A stretch of DNA of 18,444 bases. Origin: UBA3210 sp963610315 (lineage in GTDB: Bacteria > Bacillota_I > Bacilli_A > RFN20 > CAG-449). Where the stretch lies: the NCBI GenBank assembly GCA_963610315.1, contig CAVDMV010000025.1, positions 1-18,444 of the forward strand, read 5' to 3'. Below the pieces are notes generated by a model. The model was not told where the DNA came from. It saw only the letters and a program-made list of their open reading frames with translations, and made no database searches. Both the position numbers and the translations under genes were made by a program. Of the stretch, positions 6,938 through 15,297 are shown in pieces (position 1 is the stretch's first letter; each line of letters begins with the position of its first letter).

Positions 6938-9900
6938 AATTTGCCTTAGACAATATTTCATTATTTTCTAAGATAATATTTTGTTCTACTAAATAAGTAA
7001 TTATATCTAGTAACTTTTTATTTAGCTCTGGATTAGTTTTCTTGTAACCAAGTGATAAGAGAATCATTTTAATAACTTTGTCTTTAGAAATACTAGAAAC
7101 GTTATTAACTATCTCATATACTGCGTTATAAAGTTCATATTTAGAAACTGAATCTAACTTTCTTAGTTGATCAGTATTTCTTTTAACTCGTTTAAAAGTA
7201 ACTTTTTCATTTGGTATAAAGATAAAACCATCTTTTTCTTCGACTGAATTTTTATCGATTAAATTAGGAAGATCATCAATATCTTTCTTAAATATATTTC
7301 TTAATTCTTTTAAAGAGATTGGATAAACCTTTTTAATGAAAGTTAGAAGAACTTCTTCTTTACTTAAACCTTTCTTATCTATTGAAAAATAGACTTTTTT
7401 AGGTTCATTATAGACTGGAAATAGATAATCCATGAGTAATTCCTTTTTAACTACTTTTTCTTTCTCTAAGACTGTTTTACTATGAGAATAGATAAAGTCG
7501 ATAAGATCATTATTTTCTATTTCTTCATTATAGAAATATGCGCTTGTAATAATGCGATAAGGAATAATATTAGCCTTTTTTAATAAGCCATTTTCTTTTA
7601 TAAGTGTTGAACTCGCTTCTTCAGGAGATAAATAAGAAAGATGATCTAAAATAATACCGATCTTATTTTGACTTGATGGAATATTAACTAATAAATCGAC
7701 GTTATAAGATTGGAAGTGATAATCTTTAATGGCATTAAAGCCATGGTTAATTAAGAAATTATAAAGATGATCTTTTGTATGTCGATCGAAGAAATTACCT
7801 TTTAATGGTTCTAAAATATCTTCTTTTTGATAATAGACATTTTCTAAAGAAGAAGTAACATTACTTAAAAGATTATTAGTTTCATTATTTGATGATAAAT
7901 AAGCATCAATATCATCTTTAGAAAGATATTTATTAGAAACGAAAATAGATGTTTGACCTTTATAGATTGATGGAAGAATATCGTTTATATTCATTTCATC
8001 ATTAATTAAATATAAGATACCATCATAAGAATAAATATCATCTTTTAATAATAAACTGACCTTATTATAAGGAATGAAGATACAAGGCTTTAAATTGTAT
8101 AAAGATGTTTTTAATGAAGAGAAGATATTAGTTAATGGAGGAATCGTTTTTGAAAGAACAATTGCTTTTTTAAAATTAATATTTTCTTCATTTAAATAAA
8201 CATTATTTCTTCTTACATAAGCATAAAGATAATCTTTTAATATATCGATAATTAAATCTTTACGTTTATTATTATCTGAATAAAACTTACTTAAATTTAG
8301 TAATAAAGAATCTTTTGAATAAGCTTCAAAATCATCATTACGTTCTAAAGAAAGATTAATAAAATCATAATAGAATCTCTTTAAGAAGATTTCTTTATAA
8401 TCTTTATAATTATATTTAATTAATTCATTTCCTAAAGAAGAATAAGTATTATTTAAAGTATTTAATAAAGAATAATATGATGTATATTCATTAATTGAGA
8501 TAAATCTTGATGAGATAAGTTGAACTTTGTTATAGAAAAGATCTAAATCTAATTCTTCAAAATTATAGATATCTTTAGAGAAGTATTCTTGAAGAACTTT
8601 TTCATTCTCTAAGATATTATTAAAGAGAGTTTGTAATGTTTTTCTTGTTAGTTTCTTATCTTTTGATTTATCTAAATAATATTTTTCAATATCAAAAGAG
8701 GCATTTAATTTCTTTAATGTAAGTTTAAAGGTATTAATATCATTAATGATGTTTCTTAATTCATCTAATTTATCTTCATTTAGATATTTAATTAAAGGTG
8801 GATAGATATTATTCTTACTTTCATGATTTTTCTTAATCATCTTATAATAATTATCCATCGAAGAAATGATATAAGAAATTTCTTTTTCTTTTAAAGAAGA
8901 ATCACCGATGATCTTCTTAATCTTTTTGTTTATTTTTTTCTTTTCAAGAGAAGAATTATATTCATCAATGATTTTTTCACTTATTAAAGTAACTCTACGA
9001 GTATATTTATTAATAAAATCAGTAATAAATTCTTTTAATTTGTTGTCCTGGGCTTTTATTTTTACTAATGCATCATATTCTTCATCTAGATCATCTTTAG
9101 TTAAGTAAGAGATATCATATTTATAATTATCTAAGAAAGATAAAATATTTAATAATGCTTTAAATTCAATTAAATTATTTACATTAGGATAAGAATATTT
9201 AATTGAAGCATTAATTAACATGTAGAGAGTATCATTTAGATATGTGGTTAATTTTGTACTAGCTTTTCTTAAGGAAGAATAATCTTCTTTAACCATCTTT
9301 TTCTTATTAAAACCATAGAAAGGATGTTCATTAATTGGAGATAATAAAGACGATACTGCATTAGAAAAATCATTAATTAAATTTAAATAATAGTTTAAAT
9401 TATCTTTATTTAATCGATAAGCATCATTAATATCTACATTAATTAAAGGATATTCATCTAATTCATAATATAATTCAATCGCGTTATTAATAGATAAATT
9501 TAGGTTAGCTTTCTTAGTTCTTAAGAAATTAATCATTGATTTAAAATTATTTTTTGATTGATAATAAGCCTTAATATCTTCGAAAATAATGTCTTTTTGT
9601 TTATATGTAGAATAAGATAGATATTTATCAAGAGAAGTGACTTCATTAATGAGATTCTTTTTAAAATCTAAACTAGAATCATAAGATAATATACAATCAC
9701 TAAAATTATTATAGTTAATAATATCTAATAATTTATCTTTATATGAAGAAGATGAATATACAACTAATAATTTTTGATTGTTTAATAAATAAGAAAGAAT
9801 AATATCATTAACAATGTGTAAAGAAGAATCTTCATCACTAGTTTGTAAGAATAAATCATCCTTAGAAGCTACTTTTTTTAAAACGCTGTACTCGTTATTA

Positions 9901-10709
9901 GATAATTCTAAGACAGAGAGAAATTTAGATTCTAAAGGATTATTATTTCTTGAAGCAAAATTATAAAATTCAGAATTAATATAAGATAATTTTTTAATTA
10001 ATTTCTTACTATTAATTTCTTCTTTATGCTCCAATATCGCTTTATAATCATAATATTTACTAATTGGATAACTACCTACTAAGAACGTATTACTAACATT
10101 CCAGTTTAAAGGTTTAACTTTACCATTTACATAATATAAATAACTAGAAATATTAAAAGAAGTATCAATTGGATAAGATAAATCAATTGATCTTTCTTTC
10201 TTTATTTTATAAATTAAAGCATCGTTTAATAAGATATCATTATAATTAACTTTTAAGAAATATTGGTTGTCTTTTGAGTAAAATTTTTCAATTGGTAAAA
10301 AGATTAAAGGAGCTGAAAAAACTTCTTTTGAAAAAGGATTGAGTGAATATTTTAATAAACCAAAAGAAAGATATAAAGAAGTAGATGAAGTGAGACTTAA
10401 TTCTTTATTATAAACTTCAATAAGAGAATCTAATACTTTCTTTTGTTCGTCTTTATTTAAGGAAGTAAAAACATTATTTAATGCATAATCTTTACTTTTA
10501 CGATAGGTATTTATTGAAATATAATCTGAAGTTTCTAATGAAACGAATACTAAAGGATAATCTTTTTTAATAACATCAAAAAGGTGAAGAAAGTCATCTT
10601 CCATGATCTTTAGGTATGAACTAGCATTTAAATCAACATTAAAAAGAGAAGATTCACGTATTTCTTTTTGAATTATTTTTATCCAATTGTTTAATGAAGA
10701 ATTTTCCAT
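6936..10709 (-). CDS. Large DUF4011/helicase/MTES_1575-nuclease-like protein with degenerate catalytic motifs
   Basis: A 1257-residue uninterrupted protein, start supported by AAGGTGAT before the ATG. Its segment order follows DUF4011-helicase proteins: an N-terminal part with YLSFGLLKY...APLIFLPIEK (113-142) like the DUF4011 block L-x-L-G-x-L-x-W...APLLL-x-PVE; PISKYYDYK (215-223) like the FSFSKFxMYxDL block; a helicase-core start at about 268-345 where the Walker A (GPPGTGKS) position reads SDEDSSL (291-297); EHPFYGF (461-467) like HPWxG; a long helical insert (about 380-850); KPCIFIPYNKVSLLL...YDGILYLINDE (874-905) at the Walker B site; then YKGQTSIFVS without QLPPT. Residues about 981-1075 resemble the C-terminal MTES_1575/Vsr-like nuclease (VDLLV, IGIILD) with altered catalytic residues, and about 1190-1250 a DUF3320-like winged helix. 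Intact relatives are proposed DNA-processing or phage-defence enzymes; this one looks inactive. Family call is by pattern, without a search. Confidence 0.6.
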   Translation of the reverse strand: MENSSLNNWIKIIQKEIRESSLFNVDLNASSYLKIMEDDFLHLFDVIKKDYPLVFVSLETSDYISINTYRKSKDYALNNVFTSLNKDEQKKVLDSLIEVYNKELSLTSSTSLYLSFGLLKYSLNPFSKEVFSAPLIFLPIEKFYSKDNQYFLKVNYNDILLNDALIYKIKKERSIDLSYPIDTSFNISSYLYYVNGKVKPLNWNVSNTFLVGSYPISKYYDYKAILEHKEEINSKKLIKKLSYINSEFYNFASRNNNPLESKFLSVLELSNNEYSVLKKVASKDDLFLQTSDEDSSLHIVNDIILSYLLNNQKLLVVYSSSSYKDKLLDIINYNNFSDCILSYDSSLDFKKNLINEVTSLDKYLSYSTYKQKDIIFEDIKAYYQSKNNFKSMINFLRTKKANLNLSINNAIELYYELDEYPLINVDINDAYRLNKDNLNYYLNLINDFSNAVSSLLSPINEHPFYGFNKKKMVKEDYSSLRKASTKLTTYLNDTLYMLINASIKYSYPNVNNLIEFKALLNILSFLDNYKYDISYLTKDDLDEEYDALVKIKAQDNKLKEFITDFINKYTRRVTLISEKIIDEYNSSLEKKKINKKIKKIIGDSSLKEKEISYIISSMDNYYKMIKKNHESKNNIYPPLIKYLNEDKLDELRNIINDINTFKLTLKKLNASFDIEKYYLDKSKDKKLTRKTLQTLFNNILENEKVLQEYFSKDIYNFEELDLDLFYNKVQLISSRFISINEYTSYYSLLNTLNNTYSSLGNELIKYNYKDYKEIFLKRFYYDFINLSLERNDDFEAYSKDSLLLNLSKFYSDNNKRKDLIIDILKDYLYAYVRRNNVYLNEENINFKKAIVLSKTIPPLTNIFSSLKTSLYNLKPCIFIPYNKVSLLLKDDIYSYDGILYLINDEMNINDILPSIYKGQTSIFVSNKYLSKDDIDAYLSSNNETNNLLSNVTSSLENVYYQKEDILEPLKGNFFDRHTKDHLYNFLINHGFNAIKDYHFQSYNVDLLVNIPSSQNKIGIILDHLSYLSPEEASSTLIKENGLLKKANIIPYRIITSAYFYNEEIENNDLIDFIYSHSKTVLEKEKVVKKELLMDYLFPVYNEPKKVYFSIDKKGLSKEEVLLTFIKKVYPISLKELRNIFKKDIDDLPNLIDKNSVEEKDGFIFIPNEKVTFKRVKRNTDQLRKLDSVSKYELYNAVYEIVNNVSSISKDKVIKMILLSLGYKKTNPELNKKLLDIITYLVEQNIILENNEILSKAN

Positions 10710-10725
10710 ACCATCACCTTAGTTA

Positions 10726-10753
10726 ATTTTACCATAAATAATTTTAATGTTAA
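10726..10753 (-). promoter_or_regulatory. Promoter of the 1257-residue gene
   Basis: On the minus strand, -35 TTAACA (10748-10753), 16-bp spacer, and -10 TAAAAT (10726-10731) with TATGG directly before the -10. The 14 bases at 10726-10739 are the exact reverse complement of those at 1709-1722 in the ATPase promoter. Confidence 0.55.
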
Positions 10754-10776
10754 ATATAACATTATTTTTAACGCAA

Positions 10777-10806
10777 TTAAAAACCTCGTACTAATTTAGT
10801 ACGAGG
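10777..10806 (-). terminator. Terminator of the secreted-protein gene
   Basis: Perfect 10-bp stem CCTCGTACTA / TAGTACGAGG with a 3-base loop, followed on the minus strand by TTTTT. It isolates the secreted-protein gene from the promoter of the 1257-residue gene downstream. Confidence 0.85.
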
Positions 10807-10841
10807 GGAGGGAGAGAGAATAATATTTTACATTTTATTAA

Positions 10842-12425
10842 TTAGAATTTATCATTTACATAACATGGGACAACTGTTTTATAACCTCCGTTATCTACTT
10901 GATATGTAAATTTTTTAACTAAGTTATATTCTTTTACATTGTTATAATATGCACTTACGTAATTACCGACTAATTCTTTTTCGCCTTCTTTAATAAAGCA
11001 GATATAATAATCATTATCTAAATTATCAATACGGTAATCCTTTGCATTACCAATCCAATCATGGAATACGTTAACTTTATAAACATCTTTTCTTTTCTTT
11101 TCACCAAGTTTGTTATAGTAAGCAATACTTAATTCAGTATCGTGGTTATATAATCCACATCTATTTTGATAGAGTTCGCCTCTATATAAACCTGCAGCAT
11201 TTTCAAATGTTTTTTCATCGTTCGCGTAGAATCCTGCTTCTTTAAGATATTTATTGATTGTATAAGTGTTATCATTTTCTTTGAAAGCTTTCTTATATTC
11301 AACATAATCTTTATTTACTTTATCGACTAAATTTAAATCTGGTTGATAAACAAAGTCGAATTCATAATGAGGATCACCTTTCGCAACTAAAGCATTTCTT
11401 CCTGTCTTATCATCAAGATTAGGAGTTAAAGTTGCAACTCTATTCGCGTATTTATTACCTGTAGGAATATATGTCATTACATGTTTTTTAATTCTGTCGT
11501 TTTCAATGTTATCAAGTCTTGTTAATTCTTTTTTAAACATTTGGTTAACATCTTTTACAGCTTTAACTAAGTTATCTAGATATTTCTTATAAGTATTAAG
11601 CGTTGCTTCATCAACGTTTTTTGCACGATAGATTAAATCATATCTTGCCATATTTGTCGCGACTAATAATGTCGTATCTAAATAAGCGATGAAATTTCTT
11701 CTATTGATATATTCTTGATGTGTCCATTTATCATATTTACCTAGAGTTAATGCATAATAATGGAATAATCCTTCAGTATTATTGGCATTATTAGGTTTAG
11801 TGATAGTTTGAGCAAATTCAGTTACGTAAGTTGCAAGAAGATTATTATTCTTATAAGTTTTATTCTTTAAATTTTCTTCATAGAATTTAATTCTTGCATC
11901 TTCCATTTGCTTATCATTTAATTTACCAGCTTTTTCTTCATTAACTAAAGTATAAAGACCTCCAGTAACCATTGGTTCTAAGTTGTTGTTAATGAAGTGA
12001 ATATAATCATATACGTGATTAATAATATCTTCTGCATGATATTGATCAACTTTCTTTTCAACTACATTTAATTTTTCTTTAATTTCTTGTACTTCTTTAT
12101 TGATGTTATCAAGTACTGCAGCATTACCATCTCTTAAATCAATACCACATTCTAATAATAAGTTTGTGGCTAGATTTTTAACTAGACCACCAGCTGCACA
12201 ACCAATTGTATTTGTGATTATATCTGGACCTTTTTCTTTGAGGAAGCTTAAGAATACATTTGTCGCGCCTCCTGCAGCAGTTGGTCCTTCTGCTTTTACT
12301 TTATTTACTGTATTTACATTTAATCCTTTTTGTGGATTATTAACGTTAACACCTTGCATTGTAACCATTACACCTGTAAGAGCTAGCGTTGTTATTAATC
12401 CATTTCTTAATAATTTGTTTCTCAT
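10842..12425 (-). CDS. Secreted, mainly helical protein of unknown function
   Basis: A 527-residue protein with a strong GGGAGGT ribosome binding site. The N-terminus (two Arg and a Lys, then hydrophobic 9-24) is a Sec signal peptide; a likely cleavage site is after VKA (43-45). There is no LPXTG, lipobox or C-terminal membrane segment, so release is expected. After the signal comes a small-residue hydrophobic stretch (about 70-95, including IGCAAGGLVKNLATNLLL), a coiled coil (about 103-130, DNINKEVQEIKEKLNVVEKK), and long helices to about 310. The last 200 residues are mixed, with aromatic-rich strands. A hydrophobic hairpin among long helices recalls alpha-helical pore-forming toxins, but I recognise no family and this is only a structural analogy. 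Cys76, Cys93, Cys423, Cys476 and Cys521 could form disulfides. It is transcribed alone. Confidence 0.8.
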   Translation of the reverse strand: MRNKLLRNGLITTLALTGVMVTMQGVNVNNPQKGLNVNTVNKVKAEGPTAAGGATNVFLSFLKEKGPDIITNTIGCAAGGLVKNLATNLLLECGIDLRDGNAAVLDNINKEVQEIKEKLNVVEKKVDQYHAEDIINHVYDYIHFINNNLEPMVTGGLYTLVNEEKAGKLNDKQMEDARIKFYEENLKNKTYKNNNLLATYVTEFAQTITKPNNANNTEGLFHYYALTLGKYDKWTHQEYINRRNFIAYLDTTLLVATNMARYDLIYRAKNVDEATLNTYKKYLDNLVKAVKDVNQMFKKELTRLDNIENDRIKKHVMTYIPTGNKYANRVATLTPNLDDKTGRNALVAKGDPHYEFDFVYQPDLNLVDKVNKDYVEYKKAFKENDNTYTINKYLKEAGFYANDEKTFENAAGLYRGELYQNRCGLYNHDTELSIAYYNKLGEKKRKDVYKVNVFHDWIGNAKDYRIDNLDNDYYICFIKEGEKELVGNYVSAYYNNVKEYNLVKKFTYQVDNGGYKTVVPCYVNDKF

Positions 12426-12436
12426 ATGTCTACCTC

Positions 12437-12516
12437 CCGTTACAAATAGTTGTTTATGTAACGTTTACACTACTATAGTAACACATTATAGGCATTTGTC
12501 AACTATTTAAAGTAAC
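12437..12516 (-). promoter_or_regulatory. Promoter and possible operator of the secreted-protein gene
   Basis: On the minus strand a perfect -35 TTGACA (12497-12502) is followed 16 bp later by TACTAT; a perfect TATAAT (12485-12490) also exists with only a poor -35 (TTACTT, 19 bp upstream, 12510-12515). Four GTTAC/GTAAC motifs lie here (12439-12443, 12458-12462, 12478-12482, 12512-12516) and a fifth at 12596-12600. Two of them form a 7-bp inverted repeat, CGTTACA (12438-12444) and TGTAACG (12457-12463), between promoter and ribosome binding site. This could be an operator or a leader hairpin. Bases 12517-12673 hold no other feature I can support. Confidence 0.45.
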
Positions 12517-12673
12517 ATTTTTAATATTTTTGTAATTTTCTTTTAAAATATAATAATCAAAGTATAAGTTTTGTACAAAATCAGAGTTACACATATAAGA
12601 TTGTAAGCATGATTCTTCTTAGATGAATAATATTATTTATTATATATATTTATAGAATATTTAATATAAGCAC

Positions 12674-12699
12674 AAAAAAAGAAGGCTAACACCTTCTTT
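12674..12699 (-). terminator. Terminator of the four-helix membrane protein gene
   Basis: Perfect stem AAAGAAGG (12678-12685) / CCTTCTTT (12692-12699) with a 6-base loop; on the minus strand it is followed by a run of T. Confidence 0.8.
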
Positions 12700-12727
12700 A
12701 TGATTTTATAAGATTTAAGAGAGTTAA

Positions 12728-13210
12728 TTAATATCTCTTATTTGGTTTCTTTAATAAACCGACAAGTGAAATTACTCCTCCAAGGAATGAAGTAACCATT
12801 ACTAAGTAAGCACCGACGAAGTTTACTGTGTAAGTTGCAGGTAAACGATAAATTGTAACGTTTGTTCCAACGAAGAAATTTGCTTGGAAGAAACATAAAA
12901 TAAATACTGCAACATTTAAACAAAAACTGAAGAAATAAGGTGACTTATTGTTTTTACCAAATAAAGCAATTAATGGTAAAGAAGCAAGAGCTAAACAGAA
13001 AGTAGTAATACCACCTGCGCTTGGATAAACATAAACTTTTGATTGAGTTGTTGAAAAATTATAAATATGTCCTCCAAATACTGATGTATAACCCATTACT
13101 GCTTTACTTTGTTGAGCGATATATACTGTTGGTACAACTAGTAAGAATAACGCGCTTAATAATGATAATCCCATAATCATAAGAGAAATGCGTGAATATT
13201 TTGTCTTCAT
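12728..13210 (-). CDS. Four-helix membrane protein of unknown function
   Basis: A 160-residue protein preceded by GAAAGGAG eight bases before the ATG. Four hydrophobic helices are visible at about 10-32, 66-84, 91-110 and 129-153, with short basic ends at both termini (MKTKYSR and KKPNKRY), placing both ends probably in the cytoplasm. The loop between helices 1 and 2 (about 33-65) is the largest external part and is rich in Ser, Thr and Tyr. There are no charged residues inside the helices that would suggest transport and no recognised motif. It is a single-gene transcript, ended by its own hairpin, divergent from the FchA-like gene. Confidence 0.75.
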   Translation of the reverse strand: MKTKYSRISLMIMGLSLLSALFLLVVPTVYIAQQSKAVMGYTSVFGGHIYNFSTTQSKVYVYPSAGGITTFCLALASLPLIALFGKNNKSPYFFSFCLNVAVFILCFFQANFFVGTNVTIYRLPATYTVNFVGAYLVMVTSFLGGVISLVGLLKKPNKRY

Positions 13211-13342
13211 CTAACTATCTCCTTTCAATTAACGGTATAATTATATATTTTTATAATTATTTTTACAACTGTATTTATTTTTAGGTGTAAAAAAGTGGTG
13301 AATTTGATATAACTATAACTAGTTATTTTCTGGAGGTAAATT

Positions 13343-13876
13343 ATGGCATTTGAAGATTTAAAAGTGAGTGAATATCTTTCTTTAGTAGGTAGTAAAACTT
13401 CTACTCCTGGAGGAGGATCAGTTTTAGGATTGGTTCTTTCTTTAGCTTGCTCCTTAGATTTAATGGTCGTTAATTTTACTCTTAGTAAAAAAGGCTATGA
13501 AAACGTACAAGAAGAAGTTCTTAATTTAAAAGAAGAAATTATAAAAATTAATCAAGACGCTCAAGAACTTATGAACTTAGATTCAATTAAATTTAATGAA
13601 CTTATGGACGCATATAAATCTAAAGATGATGAAAGAATTGTTGATGCTTCTATCGGTGCCGCGGATGTACCTTACAGACTTTATAAATTAACAAAAAATC
13701 TAGAAGAAATATCCTCTAGATTATGTATAATTGGAAATAAAAATGTTACTTCTGATTCTTCTATTGCAAGAGATTTATGCGTAAGTATTTATCCAGGATG
13801 CGTAGAAAATATTAAAGCTAATATTAAAGCAATTAAAGATGAAGAAGTTATCGCTAGATTAACGAGCGTATTTTAA
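13343..13876 (+). CDS. Cyclodeaminase/methenyl-THF cyclohydrolase family protein (FchA-like)
   Basis: A 177-residue protein with TGGAGGT before its ATG. The N-terminal signature STPGGGSVLGLVLSLACSL (20-38) is the helix-capping glycine loop of the FTCD C-terminal domain family, followed by MVVNFTLSKKGYE (41-53), D-x-x-x-F (79-83), AY (88-89 region), AADVP (105-109) and the closing N-x-K-A-N-I-K-A-I-K-D motif near 156-165. Members hydrolyse 5,10-methenyl-THF or deaminate formimino-THF in the cytoplasm. Solo homologues (FchA) are usually around 200-210 residues; this one is shorter in the middle and lacks the last helix, so activity is plausible but not certain. No glutamate formiminotransferase, formate-THF ligase or histidine-degradation gene is nearby. 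It is a single-gene transcript facing away from the membrane protein; no clear promoter boxes were found. Confidence 0.85.
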   Translation: MAFEDLKVSEYLSLVGSKTSTPGGGSVLGLVLSLACSLDLMVVNFTLSKKGYENVQEEVLNLKEEIIKINQDAQELMNLDSIKFNELMDAYKSKDDERIVDASIGAADVPYRLYKLTKNLEEISSRLCIIGNKNVTSDSSIARDLCVSIYPGCVENIKANIKAIKDEEVIARLTSVF

Positions 13877-14448
13877 ACTTTTATGTATTTTTAAATGTAT
13901 GAATTCTTTTAGAGGAATCCTCTTTGATGTTTAATCTTATAATTTTTAAGCAAGATTTGCTTAAACTTATTTATCTCTTGACTGAATAATTATTTTTAAA
14001 TCGAGTAATGGAATTTGTGTTTCCTTTTTTATCATGTTCAAAATAAAACAACTAGATTTGTGGTATTTAAAAATCTTTTTGTGATCTAACGACACTTTAC
14101 ATATATATTACTTTTTAAATATCATTTAATTACTATCTAATAATAATTGTTTTAATTACATATAATTAGATTTCACCTTAGAAGGCTTTAAGAACTTTTA
14201 AGACTATAATTAATGACAGTGTGTTGGCATTAGCAACATTTTTGCATATGCTTGTGTTAGAAATTATTTTAACATTGTAATGTACGTAATATTTTTTTAG
14301 CGTTTAACGATAAAGTTAGTATTATATTTTAACATAAGTTTTTAGCTAAAAATGTGTTGTTTTTTGCCTTGAGAATATATTTCTTATACCATATAGTAAA
14401 ATACTAGTTTTGAAATAACTCTTAATTAAAATTTTTCTATAAAACATG
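13877..14448. other. 572-bp gene-free spacer between convergent genes
   Basis: No open frame of useful length with a ribosome binding site was found on either strand, and no tRNA or known RNA fold was recognised. It contains a weak 5-bp hairpin AGAGG-AAT-CCTCT (13911-13923) that may help end the FchA-like transcript, a perfect 9-bp hairpin TTTAAGCAA-GAT-TTGCTTAAA (13945-13965) without a T-run, and a 14-bp palindrome (14339-14352). It may be decayed coding DNA; it has none of the CGCG sites common elsewhere in the window. Confidence 0.4.
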
Positions 14449-15297
14449 TTAAAAAGAGTAATTCAATTTTTTAATTAAATACTTAACTACTCCATCTTCT
14501 TCATTAGAAAATGAAGTGATATTATTAGCTTTTTGTTTTACTTCTTCACGAGCGTTAATCATCGCTACCCCGTCGCTTGCTTTTATAATCATTTCTAGAT
14601 CATTTAATTGATCACCAAATGCAAAAGTATTTTCTACTGGAATTCCTAGTTCACGAGCTAAATAAAGCATTGTTGAACCTTTATTTCCATTTTTAGATGT
14701 AACTTCAAAAGAATGAATATTATTTTCGTGTACTCCCCAGTCAATAACATTAAAATGGGCTTTATATTTATCTTTGTTTAAAATTTCTAAGAAGTTGTTA
14801 ACATATTCTTCTTTAACATAATATTCGCTTCTAATTGGATCATAATCTAATAAAGAAGCAATATCTCCTTCAATAAATTTTACCATATCGCTTTCATGAA
14901 TAACCCAGAAAGGACATTTAGAAAAATCATAACTATAAATATTAAATATACTAGTCACTATGGCTGTATCTAAATATTCTTTTATTTCTTTATTAAAGTC
15001 TTTTACTATGTCTTTTTCCATTGGAAATATTTTATAGTCTTTAACTTCAGTATAAGTATCATTAAAATAAACAATCGCCCCTCCATTAGTGACGATAACT
15101 GGTTGAACAATATCTAATTCTTTTAAAAAATTAACCGCGCTTTGAAAAGGGCGACCGGTATTAATAATAAAGTAGTTACCTTGTGAAACAAAATCTTTAA
15201 TGAATTTCTTAGAAAAATCGGATATTGATTTGTCATCTTTTAAAAGTGTTGCATCTAGATCAACACTAGCTAAATACTTATCTTTCTTAATCTCCAT
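14449..15297 (-). CDS. Cof-type HAD-superfamily phosphatase
   Basis: A 282-residue cytoplasmic hydrolase. I start at the ATG whose first base is 15297, because AGAGG lies before it and the usual N-terminus (MEIKKDKYLASVDLDATL) follows; an earlier in-frame ATG at 15324 lies inside the upstream gene. HAD motif I is DLDATL (Asp13 nucleophile, Asp15), with Ala in the usual Gly position; motif II is INTGRP (Thr47); motif III is Lys206 in GNKGSTM; motif IV is GDQLND (228-233). The large inserted cap between motifs II and III (about 85-195) is the C2B cap of the Cof group, whose members dephosphorylate sugar phosphates, FMN or PLP. The substrate cannot be told. Its start overlaps the end of the upstream small gene by 11 bases, so the two are co-transcribed and probably coupled. 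No convincing terminator follows. Confidence 0.92.
   Translation of the reverse strand: MEIKKDKYLASVDLDATLLKDDKSISDFSKKFIKDFVSQGNYFIINTGRPFQSAVNFLKELDIVQPVIVTNGGAIVYFNDTYTEVKDYKIFPMEKDIVKDFNKEIKEYLDTAIVTSIFNIYSYDFSKCPFWVIHESDMVKFIEGDIASLLDYDPIRSEYYVKEEYVNNFLEILNKDKYKAHFNVIDWGVHENNIHSFEVTSKNGNKGSTMLYLARELGIPVENTFAFGDQLNDLEMIIKASDGVAMINAREEVKQKANNITSFSNEEDGVVKYLIKKLNYSF

Noticed and set aside
8908..9108. 66-codon plus-strand frame inside the 1257-codon gene
   Set aside because: Hydrophobic by virtue of being the complement of Lys/Asn-rich coding sequence; no start signals.
12485..12502. TTGACA and TATAAT as one promoter
   Set aside because: Both boxes are perfect but only 6 bp apart, which RNA polymerase cannot use; they can only belong to two alternative promoters.
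12100..12510. 136-codon plus-strand frame opposite the secreted-protein gene
   Set aside because: Antisense to a gene with signal peptide, ribosome binding site and terminator; its protein is low-complexity and unlike any family.
13945..13965. Nine-bp hairpin as terminator of the FchA-like gene
   Set aside because: No T-run follows on either strand and it lies about 70 bp after the stop; kept only as a note on the spacer.
14387..14396. ATAGTAAAAT as a plus-strand -10 box
   Set aside because: No plus-strand gene follows; downstream is the 3' end of the minus-strand phosphatase gene.
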